64,000 bases of DNA from Streptomyces cynarae (GTDB taxonomy: Bacteria; Actinomycetota; Actinomycetes; Streptomycetales; Streptomycetaceae): contig NZ_CP106793.1 in the NCBI RefSeq assembly GCF_025642135.1, positions 8,338,001 through 8,402,000 on the forward strand, read 5' to 3'. Under the pieces are notes generated by a model. It made no database searches. It was not told where the DNA came from and saw only the letters and a program-made list of their open reading frames with translations. This document shows, piece by piece, positions 14,273 through 22,867 of the stretch (positions are counted from its first letter, which is position 1; each line of letters opens with the position of its first letter). Both the position numbers and the translations under genes were made by a program.

Positions 14273-15979
14273 GTGCAGATGACACTCGACCGCGAGTTCG
14301 TCCGCGAGGTGGCCCGCGCCGCCGACCGGCTGGCCGTCCCGCTGGCGGCCCGCCCGGACGAAGAACCTGCCGGAGTCTCCCACCGCGGTCTGGCGCACCG
14401 GGTGAAGACACTGCTCGCGGCGTACCGTTCACCGGACTCCACGCTGCACGGCAGCGGGCGGGCCATCGCCGCCATGATGACCCACCTCGCCGCTCTCCGG
14501 GCCCTGCAGACTTCCTCCGGCCTCTTCGCCGGCGGAGACAACGTGCAGTCACCGCCGGACTCCGCATTCACCATCAACGACGTGTGCGACGCGCACATCC
14601 TTGCCACGGGCGCGGGCTCGGAACTGCGCGAGGTCGCCGCCGCTCTCGCCGAGATCGCCGGCGCGGCTTCCGAGAGCCTCCGGACAGGCGGGGTACACAC
14701 CCCGAACCACCGATGGGAACTATGCGCGGCACTGGCCCGGCTGCACCGGTCGTTCCCCGACGGCCGGCTGCTCGACCGAATCGACGCATGGCTCGCCGAG
14801 GGCGTCGACATCGATGCGGAGGGCCTGTACTCAGAACGGAGCGCCAACTACGCCGCCCACGTGTCCAACCCGTCGTTGCTGCTGTTGGCCGACGTCCTCG
14901 GCCGCAACGACCTGCTGGATGCCGTCGAGCGCAACCTCACAGCGACCCTGGACCTCATCAGGCCGGACGGCACGGTGGAAACCGTCCACTCGCGGCGGCA
15001 GGACCAGAGCCATACGTTCCCCCTGGCGCCCTACCTGCCGCACTACCGGCTGCTCGCGATCCGTACCGGCCGGGGCGACTTCAGCCGGGCGGCGCGGCTG
15101 GCGGCAACCTGCGGCGTCGACGACCCCAATCTGCTCGCCGAGACCATCCTGACCCCCGACCTGTGCCGCGAGCTGCCGGCACCGGCGCCGGTAACGCTTC
15201 CCCGCGACCGGTACATCACCACGGCGCGCCTTGCCTCACGAGCCTCCGCCACCGCGCACACCGTCGTCTACGGCGGCTCGGACGTGCCCGAGCACCGGCA
15301 CATCCGCTCGGGCCTCGCCTGCGATCCGACCTTCCTGCGGCTCTTCGCGGGCGACGCGGTCCTCGAAGCCGTGCGGCTGTCGCGGGGCTTCTTCGACCTG
15401 GGCCCCTTCCGCGCCATGGACATGACATCTCTCGGGGACGGCCGGTACCGGCTCACCGAAACCCTCACGGCCGCCTACTACCAGCCGCTCCCGCCGACCG
15501 AGCGACGGGCGGACGGCGCCTACGAGATGGCGGATGAGGGACGCTTCTCGGCCGCGATGTCGTTCGCGCAGCGGCCGCGGGACGAGGTCACGCTGACGAC
15601 CCGCGTAGATGTGGAACTCCGGGACGACGGTGCCGACATCCGGTTCGACATGGCCGGCCCGCGGGTGCCGTGGGCGCTCGAACTGACCTTCCGGCCGGGA
15701 GGCGTCGTGCACGGCGCCGAACCGCTGGGTGAAGGACGCTGGTGTCTCGGCTCCGGGGCGATGACGTACCGGGTGGGCGAGGACGAGATCCACGTCGAGG
15801 TCGGTGTCCACGCCGGGGAGCCGCTCGCAGGGCCGGACCAGACCGACTTCCTGCGGTACGACCCGGGTCAGGACTACACCTTGCTGGGCGGAACCGATGC
15901 GATGAACGGGGAACATGTCTACGTAGGTGGATTCGCCCCGCACACACTGAGCGTCTCACTGCGTGCTCGCCGACCTTGA
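14273..15979 (+). CDS. uncharacterised, probable alpha/alpha-toroid polysaccharide-degrading protein
   Basis: 568 residues from the GTG at 14273, with AAGGA 6 bp upstream; ATG at 14279 is the alternative. There is no signal peptide, so it acts on an imported substrate. Residues ~30-330 are helix-rich and carry conserved-looking motifs: GGVHTPNHRWELCAALARL, AEGVDIDAEGLYSERSANYA, TVETVHSRRQDQSHTF and YLPHYRLL. The C-terminal ~220 residues are beta-rich (ADIRFDMAGPRVPWALEL, HVEVGVHAGEPL). A helical toroid followed by a beta sandwich is the shape of heparinase II/III-like and similar lyases, but I cannot assign a family. His, Tyr and Arg of these motifs are candidate catalytic residues. It is the last gene of the importer operon. 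Confidence 0.6.
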   Translation: MQMTLDREFVREVARAADRLAVPLAARPDEEPAGVSHRGLAHRVKTLLAAYRSPDSTLHGSGRAIAAMMTHLAALRALQTSSGLFAGGDNVQSPPDSAFTINDVCDAHILATGAGSELREVAAALAEIAGAASESLRTGGVHTPNHRWELCAALARLHRSFPDGRLLDRIDAWLAEGVDIDAEGLYSERSANYAAHVSNPSLLLLADVLGRNDLLDAVERNLTATLDLIRPDGTVETVHSRRQDQSHTFPLAPYLPHYRLLAIRTGRGDFSRAARLAATCGVDDPNLLAETILTPDLCRELPAPAPVTLPRDRYITTARLASRASATAHTVVYGGSDVPEHRHIRSGLACDPTFLRLFAGDAVLEAVRLSRGFFDLGPFRAMDMTSLGDGRYRLTETLTAAYYQPLPPTERRADGAYEMADEGRFSAAMSFAQRPRDEVTLTTRVDVELRDDGADIRFDMAGPRVPWALELTFRPGGVVHGAEPLGEGRWCLGSGAMTYRVGEDEIHVEVGVHAGEPLAGPDQTDFLRYDPGQDYTLLGGTDAMNGEHVYVGGFAPHTLSVSLRARRP

Positions 15980-15994
15980 CCTGTCGTACGACCT

Positions 15995-16024
15995 CCGGGC
16001 CGGTCCGCGCGCGGACCGGCCCGG
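15995..16024. terminator. bidirectional terminator, perfect 30-nt palindrome
   Basis: CCGGGCCGGTCCGCG is followed directly by its reverse complement. It lies between the convergent transporter operon and kinase gene and should end both transcripts. Confidence 0.75.
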
Positions 16025-16065
16025 CACGGCTGACCCACCCGGAGGGCCGGCCGCTCACGCTTGTG

Positions 16066-16752
16066 TCACGGACGGGTCGACGGCTCCCGACCCTGCCGGG
16101 GCGCCCCGTACGGTGCCGGCAGGGCCGTCCCCGGCACGACCAGGTCGGCTCGGTCCCGGGTCGCCGCGATCAGATCCGCGTTGTGCTGGTCGGTGCCCAG
16201 CACCCAGGCCACCGCCGCGTCGTGCTCCTTGCCGAACTCCTCGTGGCGGGCCACCAGCCGCCGGATGCGCTCCTGCTCGTCGATCTCGCAGAACCACACC
16301 TCGTCCAGGTACGCCCGTACGCGTGCCCACGCCCCCGTACCCAGCAACAGGTAGTTGCCCTCGGTCACGACCAGCCGCGCCGACGGCGGCACGGGAATCG
16401 CCCCCGCGATCGGCTGCTCCAGCACGCGCTCGAAGCCCGGCGCGTACACGATCTCGCCCTCGCGCTCCTCGTGCAGTCGCCGCAGCAGCGCCGCGTACCC
16501 GGCCGCGTCGAACGTGTCGGGCGCGCCCTTGCGGTCGCGGCGGCCCAGCCGGTCGAGTTCCGCATCGGCCAGGTGGAACCCGTCCATGGGGACGTGCGCC
16601 ACCCACGGCGGCCCGTCCCCGTTCAGCTCACGGACCAGGTGCTCGGCGAGCGTGGACTTGCCGGCCCCCGGGCTGCCGGAGATGCCGAGGACAGCTCGGT
16701 GGCCGGGGCGGGTCAGGGCCGCGGCCCGCTTCAGGAGGTCGTCGAAGTTCAT
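16066..16752 (-). CDS. P-loop nucleoside/sugar kinase (uridine kinase / PanK / FrcK-like)
   Basis: 228 residues. The Walker A motif is GISGSPGAGKSTLAEHL near residues 23-39. A PMDGFHLADAELDRLGRR segment matches the substrate-binding DGFH motif of the COG1072 kinase family, and VTEGNYLLLGTGAW is the Walker-B/lid side. The family phosphorylates nucleosides, pantothenate or hexoses; members annotated FrcK sit in sugar operons. The gene is divergent from the phosphoglucomutase/phosphorylase pair, with a tandem repeat between them. That context suggests a sugar kinase, but this is inference. Confidence 0.8.
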   Translation of the reverse strand: MNFDDLLKRAAALTRPGHRAVLGISGSPGAGKSTLAEHLVRELNGDGPPWVAHVPMDGFHLADAELDRLGRRDRKGAPDTFDAAGYAALLRRLHEEREGEIVYAPGFERVLEQPIAGAIPVPPSARLVVTEGNYLLLGTGAWARVRAYLDEVWFCEIDEQERIRRLVARHEEFGKEHDAAVAWVLGTDQHNADLIAATRDRADLVVPGTALPAPYGAPRQGREPSTRP

Positions 16753-17074
16753 CGTCCCGTCATTGCACCAGAGGTCGCGCAGGATCGCGAGACCGGTGTA
16801 CCGGTCACGGGGACCGACCTACCGGTCGCGGGGACCGACCACCGTCGAGTCACCGGTGTACGTGAAGGACCGCCGGGAAGGCGCGTACCGGTCGTGGACG
16901 CCCTGGAGTACCCGCACGCGCTCGGCCGCCCCCGCACCGGTGGGCGGTGCACCCGGACCTGACGCCGAGTCCGGTGACGGCGCCCCCGCTCCACGCCCGC
17001 CGACGGAGTGTCGACGGGGCGCAATGTGGCACTCGCCACCCTCTGTCCGGCGTTCATGAGGGAAGGTGGCTCCT
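16753..17074. other. divergent intergenic region with tandem 21-bp repeats
   Basis: This 322-bp region separates the kinase gene from the HAD/GH65 pair and must hold both promoters. Two almost identical 21-bp units occupy 16799-16819 and 16820-16840. Related half-sites gaccggtgta (16791-16800) and caccggtgta (16851-16860) flank them. I see no gene; the rest is featureless GC-rich DNA. Confidence 0.5.
16799..16840. repeat. tandem 21-bp repeat, 2 copies, one mismatch
   Basis: The units read taccggtcacgg/ggaccgacc and taccggtcgcgg/ggaccgacc, differing at one base. Each contains an ACCGGT palindrome and the arms GGTC/GACC. The location 40-90 bp upstream of the kinase start suggests operator sites. 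Confidence 0.6.
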
Positions 17075-17812
17075 ATGACGAAGCTCGGTCTTCCGGACGG
17101 TATCCAGGCCTGCCTCTTCGATCTCGACGGGGTCATCACCAAGACCGCCGTCGTCCACGCGGCCGCGTGGAAACAGACGTTCGACGACTTCCTGCGTGCG
17201 CGGGACGGGGCCGACTTCCGCCCCTTCGACGACAGCGACTATGACGAGTACGTCGACGGACGCCCCCGCGCCGACGGCGTCCGCACCTTCCTGGCCTCCC
17301 GCGGCATCCGGCTACCGGAGGGCGCCCCCGACGACCCGCCCGACCGGCAGACCGTGCACGGCCTCGGCAACCGCAAGAACGAGCTGTTGCTGGAGCTGAT
17401 CCGCACCCGCGGGGTCGAGGCGTACGACGGCACCATCCGTTACATCGGCGCCGCACGGGCCGAGGGCCTGCGCACGGCCGTGGTCTCCTCCAGTGCCAAC
17501 TGCCGTGACGTGCTGCGGTCGATCAACGCCGAGCACCTCTTCGACGTACGCATCGACGGGGTCGTGGCCGCCGAACGGCACCTGCCGGGCAAACCGCAAC
17601 CGGACACCTTCCTCGCCGCCGCACACGACCTCGGCGTGGAGCCCAAGGCCGCCGCCGTCTTCGAGGACGCGCTCGCGGGCATGGACGCCGGACGCTCCGG
17701 CCACTTCGGATACGTCGTCGGCCTGGACCGCGTCGGCCAGGCGGACGCGCTGCGTGCCCACGGCGCCGACGTCGTCGTACCGGACCTGGTGAACCTTGGG
17801 GAGTGGTCGTGA
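17075..17812 (+). CDS. HAD-family beta-phosphoglucomutase-like hydrolase
   Basis: 245 residues from the ATG at 17075, chosen because GAGGGAAGG ends 8 bp upstream; an in-frame GTG at 17066 lies inside that ribosome site. HAD motif I is LFDLDGVITKTA (Asp nucleophile and Asp acid/base near residues 15-17), motif II is VVSSSANC, motif III the Lys in LPGKPQPDTF, and motif IV FEDALAGMDAG. The cap domain carries VDGRPRADGVRTFLASRGI, as in beta-phosphoglucomutases. It would turn beta-glucose 1-phosphate into glucose 6-phosphate. Its stop overlaps the start of the GH65 gene, which makes that substrate. Confidence 0.88.
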   Translation: MTKLGLPDGIQACLFDLDGVITKTAVVHAAAWKQTFDDFLRARDGADFRPFDDSDYDEYVDGRPRADGVRTFLASRGIRLPEGAPDDPPDRQTVHGLGNRKNELLLELIRTRGVEAYDGTIRYIGAARAEGLRTAVVSSSANCRDVLRSINAEHLFDVRIDGVVAAERHLPGKPQPDTFLAAAHDLGVEPKAAAVFEDALAGMDAGRSGHFGYVVGLDRVGQADALRAHGADVVVPDLVNLGEWS

Positions 17813-20166
17813 TCACGCACAACTCGTACACCGTCGAGCCCTGGACCCTGCGCGAACGCGGCTTGAACCTGGACGTCCTGCCCCAGAGCGAATCGGTGTT
17901 CGCGCTGTCCAACGGGCATGTCGGCTGGCGCGGCAACCTGGACGAGGGCGAACCGCACGGACTGCCGGGCAGCTATCTCAACGGCGTCCACGAGACCCAC
18001 CCGCTGCCCTACGCCGAGGCGGGCTACGGCTATCCCGAGTCCGGGCAGACCGTCATCAACGTCACCAACGGCAAGATCATCCGGCTGCTCGTGGACGACG
18101 AGCCCTTCGACCTGCGCTACGGCCGGCTGCGCTCCCACGAACGCGTCCTCGACCTGCGCACCGGACTGCTCACCCGGACCTGCGAGTGGACCTCACCGGC
18201 CGGCTCCACGGTCCGCGTACGCTCCACCCGCCTGGTCTCGTTCACCCAGCGCGCGATAGCCGCCGTCGCCTACGAGGTGGAACCGGTCGGCAAACCCGCC
18301 CGGATCGTCGTCCAGTCCGAGCTGGTCGCCAACGAGCAACTGCCCGGCCGTGACCGCGACCCGCGCGCCGCGATCGTGCTCGAGTCGCCGCTGGAGGCCG
18401 AGGAGAACTTCGCGAAGAGCACCCGGCTGCGGCTGGTGCACCGCACTCGGCGCAGCGGCCTGAGGGTCGGCGCCGCCGCCGACCACGTCGTCACCGGCCC
18501 CGACCCCACCACGACCGAGAGCGAGGCGACCGACGACCTCGCCCGCCTCACCATCGCCTCCGCACTCGCCCCGGGTCAGACGCTGCGGGTGGAGAAGTTC
18601 GTCTCCTACGGCTGGTCCGGCACCCGGTCCCTGCCCGCGATCAGCGACCAGGTGGACGCGGCGCTCGCCGCCGCCGCCGGCGTCGGCTGGTCGGGGCTCG
18701 TCGCCGAACAGCGGGATTACCTGGACGAGTTCTGGGCGCGCTCCGACGTCGAGATCGACGGGGACGAGCAGATCCAGCAGGCGGTCCGCTTCGCCCTCTT
18801 CCACGTCCTTCAGGCCGGGGCCCGCGCCGAGCAGCGCGCGATCCCCGCCAAGGGACTGACCGGTTCCGGTTACGACGGGCACGCGTTCTGGGACACCGAG
18901 ATGTTCGTGCTGCCCCCGCTCACCTACACCTCACCCGGAGCCGTCGCCGAAGCGCTGCGCTGGCGGCAGAACACCCTGCCCGCCGCCCGCGAACGTGCCG
19001 TCCAACTGGGCCTGCGGGGCGCGGCGTTCCCGTGGCGGACGATCGACGGCTCCGAGGGTTCGGCGTACTGGCCGGCCGGTACCGCCGCGTTCCACGTCAA
19101 CGCGGACATCGCCGACGCCGTCGTCCGTTACGTCGCCGCCACCGGCGACGAACGCTTCGAACGCGACACCGGACTCGAACTCCTTGTGGAGACGGCCCGG
19201 CTGTGGCGGTCGCTCGGCCACCACGACCACCACGGCACCTTCCACCTCGACGGGGTGACCGGCCCCGACGAGTACAGCGCCATCGCCGACGACAACACGT
19301 ACACCAACCTGATGGCCCGCGCGAATCTGCTGGCCGCCGCCGACGTGGTCGAGCGCCACCCGCGCCGCGCCGGGGAACTGGGCGTCGACGACGAGGAGGC
19401 AGCGACCTGGCGGGACGCCGCCGAGGCCATGCACATCCCGTACAACCAGGAGCTCGGGGTCCACGAGCAGCACGCCGGGTTCACCCGCTACCAGCGCTGG
19501 GACTTCGCCTCCACCGGCGCCGACCAGTATCCGCTGATGCTGCACTTCCCGTACTTCGACCTGTACCGCAAGCAGGTCATCAAGCAGGCCGACCTGGTGC
19601 TGGCGATGTACACGTGCAGTTCCTTCTTCGACGCGGAGCACAAGGCGCGCAACTTCGCCTACTACGAACCCCTCACCGTCCGCGACTCGTCGCTGTCCGC
19701 CTGCTGCCAGGCGGTCATGGCGGCCGAGACGGGCCATATGCGGCTCGCCTACGACTATCTGCACGAGGCCGCGCTGATGGACCTGCACGACCTTGAGCAC
19801 AACACACGCGACGGCCTGCACATCGCCTCCCTCGCCGGCACCTGGATGGGGCTCGTCGCGGGCTTCGGCGGCATGCGCCACCACGGGCAGCGGATCGCGT
19901 TCGCCCCGCGCCTGCCGGAGAGGTTCGGCCGCCTCGCCTTCACGCTGCAACTGCGGGGCCGCCGACTGCGGGTGGAGATCGGCCGCGGCGCGGCCACCTA
20001 CACGCTGCAGAACGGCGACCCGCTGACCATCCACCACCACGGCGAGCCGCTCACGGTCGACGCGGACAAGCCGCAGACCCTGGACATCCCGCCGCTCAAG
20101 CCCCGCCCCGCACCGGACCAGCCGCCGCACCGGCGCCCGAACCACCCGGATGCGAACGAGGGGTGA
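17809..20166 (+). CDS. GH65 disaccharide phosphorylase (maltose/trehalose/kojibiose type)
   Basis: 785 residues from GTG 17809, the start supported by GGGGAG 7 bp upstream. Residues ~10-270 form the N-terminal beta sandwich (ESVFALSNGHVGWRGNLDEG). The catalytic alpha/alpha barrel follows, with YDGHAFWDTEMFVLPPL and the general acid Glu488 in GVTGPDEYSAIADDNTYTN. A phosphate-site region (DSSLSACCQAV) and C-terminal beta sheets (IGRGAATYTL) are present. Family members phosphorolyse alpha-glucosyl disaccharides to beta-glucose 1-phosphate and glucose. The overlapping beta-phosphoglucomutase gene fits that product. The disaccharide cannot be determined from sequence alone. The protein is cytoplasmic. 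Confidence 0.9.
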   Translation: MITHNSYTVEPWTLRERGLNLDVLPQSESVFALSNGHVGWRGNLDEGEPHGLPGSYLNGVHETHPLPYAEAGYGYPESGQTVINVTNGKIIRLLVDDEPFDLRYGRLRSHERVLDLRTGLLTRTCEWTSPAGSTVRVRSTRLVSFTQRAIAAVAYEVEPVGKPARIVVQSELVANEQLPGRDRDPRAAIVLESPLEAEENFAKSTRLRLVHRTRRSGLRVGAAADHVVTGPDPTTTESEATDDLARLTIASALAPGQTLRVEKFVSYGWSGTRSLPAISDQVDAALAAAAGVGWSGLVAEQRDYLDEFWARSDVEIDGDEQIQQAVRFALFHVLQAGARAEQRAIPAKGLTGSGYDGHAFWDTEMFVLPPLTYTSPGAVAEALRWRQNTLPAARERAVQLGLRGAAFPWRTIDGSEGSAYWPAGTAAFHVNADIADAVVRYVAATGDERFERDTGLELLVETARLWRSLGHHDHHGTFHLDGVTGPDEYSAIADDNTYTNLMARANLLAAADVVERHPRRAGELGVDDEEAATWRDAAEAMHIPYNQELGVHEQHAGFTRYQRWDFASTGADQYPLMLHFPYFDLYRKQVIKQADLVLAMYTCSSFFDAEHKARNFAYYEPLTVRDSSLSACCQAVMAAETGHMRLAYDYLHEAALMDLHDLEHNTRDGLHIASLAGTWMGLVAGFGGMRHHGQRIAFAPRLPERFGRLAFTLQLRGRRLRVEIGRGAATYTLQNGDPLTIHHHGEPLTVDADKPQTLDIPPLKPRPAPDQPPHRRPNHPDANEG

Positions 20167-20179
20167 GGCCGCACGCGCC

Positions 20180-20213
20180 GCTGCTCACCATGCCGTCCGG
20201 CACGGTGAGCAGC
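20180..20213. terminator. bidirectional terminator hairpin
   Basis: A 16-bp stem with one mismatch (GCTGCTCACC... with ...GGTGAGCAGC) lies between the convergent GH65 and secreted glycosidase genes. Confidence 0.7.
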
Positions 20214-20226
20214 GACTGCCCGGACC

Positions 20227-21969
20227 TCAGCGCGAGGTCAGCTTCCACAGGTGGTCGGCGGTGCCGTTGTCGGACCACTGCAGTACCTGCGCGCCGGAGG
20301 ACGTGCTCATGTTGTTCACGCCGAGCAGGAGACCGCTGTTGTAGTTGGCGATCTTGTAGTAGCCGTCGCCGGACGGGATGAGCTGCCAGAGGTGGTCGTC
20401 CGTGCCGTTGTCGCCCCAGATCAGGGCCGTGCCGCCGTTACTGGTGCTCATGCTCTGGATGCCGAGCAGCAGACCGCTGGACTGCTGGACGATCTTGTAG
20501 AGGCCCCGGCCCGCGGATACCAGGGTCCAGTTCTGGTCGGTGCCGGTGGTGGAGGTCGCCTGGACCACGGACGTGCCCTGTGCGGTGCCCGCGCTCTGGG
20601 TGTCCAGGGCCAGGCCGCTGTTCCTGTTGGTGATCTGGTAGCGCCCGGCCAGCGAGGTGGAGGTGCCGGTGGGGGTGACGACGATGTGGTAGCCGTCGGA
20701 CGCGTTCATCGTCACCGGCACCGTGATCGAGCCGTTCGAGACCGTGTAGTCGGTGTCGGAGATGGTGATCGGGCCGGACACCGCCGTCGTGCGGCCCTTC
20801 GACGGCGTGTACTCCAGCTTCACGTGGACCGTGCTGCCGAAGGCCGACAGGGAGTTCAGGCCGTTGATCGTCACCGCACAGGAGCCTGTGCAGCCGCCGG
20901 CGACGACGCTGATCTGATTGCCGGAGCCGTTGAGGGAGGCGATGCCGTCGATGCCCGTCTGGGCCGGGGGTGTGGTCACGAGCATGTTGCCGGACATGTC
21001 TCCGTACCACTTGTACGCCCAGTACGCGCCGTTGGGGGAGCCACCGGTGTCGGTGAGGGTGTCGCCGAGGGTGCCGTAGTGGTTCCAGAAGGCGAGCTCG
21101 GCGTCGTGCACACCTGCCCGTTCGAACTTGGCGACGTACCCGATCAGCGGCCCGGGCACGCCGACCTCGCTCGTGGTGCCGTACTCCTCGATGGCTATCG
21201 GGCGCGGGCTGATGCCGAGGCTGGACTCCAGGGCGCGGTACGCCGACACGTGTGCGGCGATGTTGCTCGACCCCTGCAACTCGTGCCAGGAGATGATGTC
21301 GGGCACGGTTCCGGACGCCTTGGCGTCGGTGAGGAACTGGCTCATCCAGCTCTGGTTCCACGCCGAGTAACTCGGGCCTTGGATGGGGGTTTTGGTGTCC
21401 TTGCTGCGGACCTCCTTGTACGTGCGGGCCCAGCCTGCGTCGAACGCCCCCGCGTTGGTGGTGTCCCAGGTCCAGTCGGGCTCGTTCCACAACTCGTACG
21501 CGGCGATGTCGGTGGCACCCGACGCCTGCACGGAGGCGACCTGCTTGTCCACGGCCGACAGCCAGTCGCTCCAACTCACCCACTTGTACGGGAAGTTGGG
21601 GTACCAGTCCGGCATGCGGACGACGACCTTGGCGCCGGCCCGGGCGGCCTTGGCCGCCACGACCAGCGCGTCCCCGGCGGGCTTCGGCTCACCGTTGGGG
21701 AGCTGGGATCCGCCCGGCGCCATCTGCACGAACGTGTTCGGCTTCAGCGGGGTGACCAGGCTGTCGGCGGGGGTGGTGTCGTCGGCGAGGCCGTAAAGGC
21801 TGCCGGTGGCGACGTGGGTGACCGGGCGAAGGGTCTGGTTGGCGTTCACCACCAGGGTGGTCGAGGACGTCGGGGACGCCTGGACGGGGGCGGCGGTGGC
21901 GAGGCCGGCGGCGAGGACGGCTGTGCCGACGGCGGCGGTCAGGCCGACGCGTCTGCGAGTGCGGCTCAT
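20227..21969 (-). CDS. secreted clan GH-A glycosidase (GH39-like) with ricin-type lectin domain
   Basis: 580 residues with a Sec signal peptide (residues 1-31, RRRVGLTAAVGTAVLAAGLA). Residues ~40-345 look like a TIM barrel of clan GH-A: acid/base Glu163 in YELWNEPDW and nucleophile in PIAIEEYG (Glu261/262). A beta-sandwich follows. The C-terminal ~140 residues are a ricin B trefoil (CBM13) with QNW/HLW repeats (GTDQNWTL, DDHLWQL, ADHLWKL). The WNEP geometry resembles GH39, but the family call is approximate. It is the last gene of the minus-strand operon beginning with GH127, 64 bp behind the permease, and probably releases the oligosaccharide that the transporter imports. Confidence 0.82.
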   Translation of the reverse strand: MSRTRRRVGLTAAVGTAVLAAGLATAAPVQASPTSSTTLVVNANQTLRPVTHVATGSLYGLADDTTPADSLVTPLKPNTFVQMAPGGSQLPNGEPKPAGDALVVAAKAARAGAKVVVRMPDWYPNFPYKWVSWSDWLSAVDKQVASVQASGATDIAAYELWNEPDWTWDTTNAGAFDAGWARTYKEVRSKDTKTPIQGPSYSAWNQSWMSQFLTDAKASGTVPDIISWHELQGSSNIAAHVSAYRALESSLGISPRPIAIEEYGTTSEVGVPGPLIGYVAKFERAGVHDAELAFWNHYGTLGDTLTDTGGSPNGAYWAYKWYGDMSGNMLVTTPPAQTGIDGIASLNGSGNQISVVAGGCTGSCAVTINGLNSLSAFGSTVHVKLEYTPSKGRTTAVSGPITISDTDYTVSNGSITVPVTMNASDGYHIVVTPTGTSTSLAGRYQITNRNSGLALDTQSAGTAQGTSVVQATSTTGTDQNWTLVSAGRGLYKIVQQSSGLLLGIQSMSTSNGGTALIWGDNGTDDHLWQLIPSGDGYYKIANYNSGLLLGVNNMSTSSGAQVLQWSDNGTADHLWKLTSR

Positions 21970-22033
21970 GAAATTCTGTCTCCTGAGGAGAGGGAATCGG
22001 GGGGATGTCCGTCCTGGTCCGTCCTGTACGGAC

Positions 22034-22867
22034 TCAGTCCTTCACCGCGCCCGCGGTCACACCCGCGGCCACGTAGCGCTGTGCGAGGACCAGCAGGACG
22101 GCTGCGGGGATCGACGCGACGACGGCGGTGGCCATGATCGCGTTCCATTCCTGGTTGTTGTTGCCGATGTAGTGGTAGATGCCGAGGGTGATCGGGCGCA
22201 GATCGCCGCCGCCGTCGAGGGTGTTGGCGAAGACGAAGTCGGACCAGGCCCACAGGAAGCTGAAGAGCGAGACGGTGACCACGGCGTTGCGGCTCACCGG
22301 GAGCACGACGGACAGGAAGGTGCGCCAGGTGCCGGCGCCGTCGATGCGGGCCGCGGCGATGAGCTCACCGGGGATGCCCGACATGAACGCCGTGAAGATC
22401 ATGACGCCGAAGGGCACCGCGATGGTGGAGTCCGCGATGATGAGCCCCCACCAGGAGTTGAGCAGCCCGAGGTCGAGGAAGATCCCGTAGAAGCCCATCG
22501 CCATGACGATGCCCGGGATCATCTGTGCCACCAGCAGGGCGAGACCGAGGAAGCCGCCGCCCCAGGGCCGAAGCCTGGCCAGCGCGAAGCCGGCCGGGGC
22601 GGCGAGGACCAGGGTGAGGACGACCGTGCCCAGGCCGATCAGCAGGCTGGTGCCGAGGTACGGCATCTGGTCGTTCAGAACGGCCCGGTAGCCCTCGAAG
22701 GTGGGGTGCAGTGGAAGGAGGTCGGGCGGGCTCTTGCGCATGTCCTGCTGCGGGGTGAGGGACACGTTCAGCATCCAGTACACCGGGAACAGCATCACGG
22801 CGGTGAGCAGGACGCCGATGACGGTGTGGAGGCGCGAGCGCCGGGCGGAGCCGCGGTGGACGGTCAT
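22034..22867 (-). CDS. ABC sugar transporter permease, MalG type
   Basis: 277 residues from the ATG at 22867, inside the upstream permease's stop (ATGA overlap). The first membrane helix lies at LHTVIGVLLTAVMLFPVYWML. The EAA loop is LIAAARIDGAGTWRTFLSVVLPV. It forms the import channel with the neighbouring MalF-type subunit and serves the binding protein at 23896-25149. No dedicated ATPase is encoded here, so a shared MsiK-like protein is expected. Confidence 0.92.
   Translation of the reverse strand: MTVHRGSARRSRLHTVIGVLLTAVMLFPVYWMLNVSLTPQQDMRKSPPDLLPLHPTFEGYRAVLNDQMPYLGTSLLIGLGTVVLTLVLAAPAGFALARLRPWGGGFLGLALLVAQMIPGIVMAMGFYGIFLDLGLLNSWWGLIIADSTIAVPFGVMIFTAFMSGIPGELIAAARIDGAGTWRTFLSVVLPVSRNAVVTVSLFSFLWAWSDFVFANTLDGGGDLRPITLGIYHYIGNNNQEWNAIMATAVVASIPAAVLLVLAQRYVAAGVTAGAVKD

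Noticed and set aside
16799..16860. Tandem repeat as an origin or attachment site
   Set aside because: Only two units, no AT-rich region, no tRNA or integrase; operator sites are the simpler reading.
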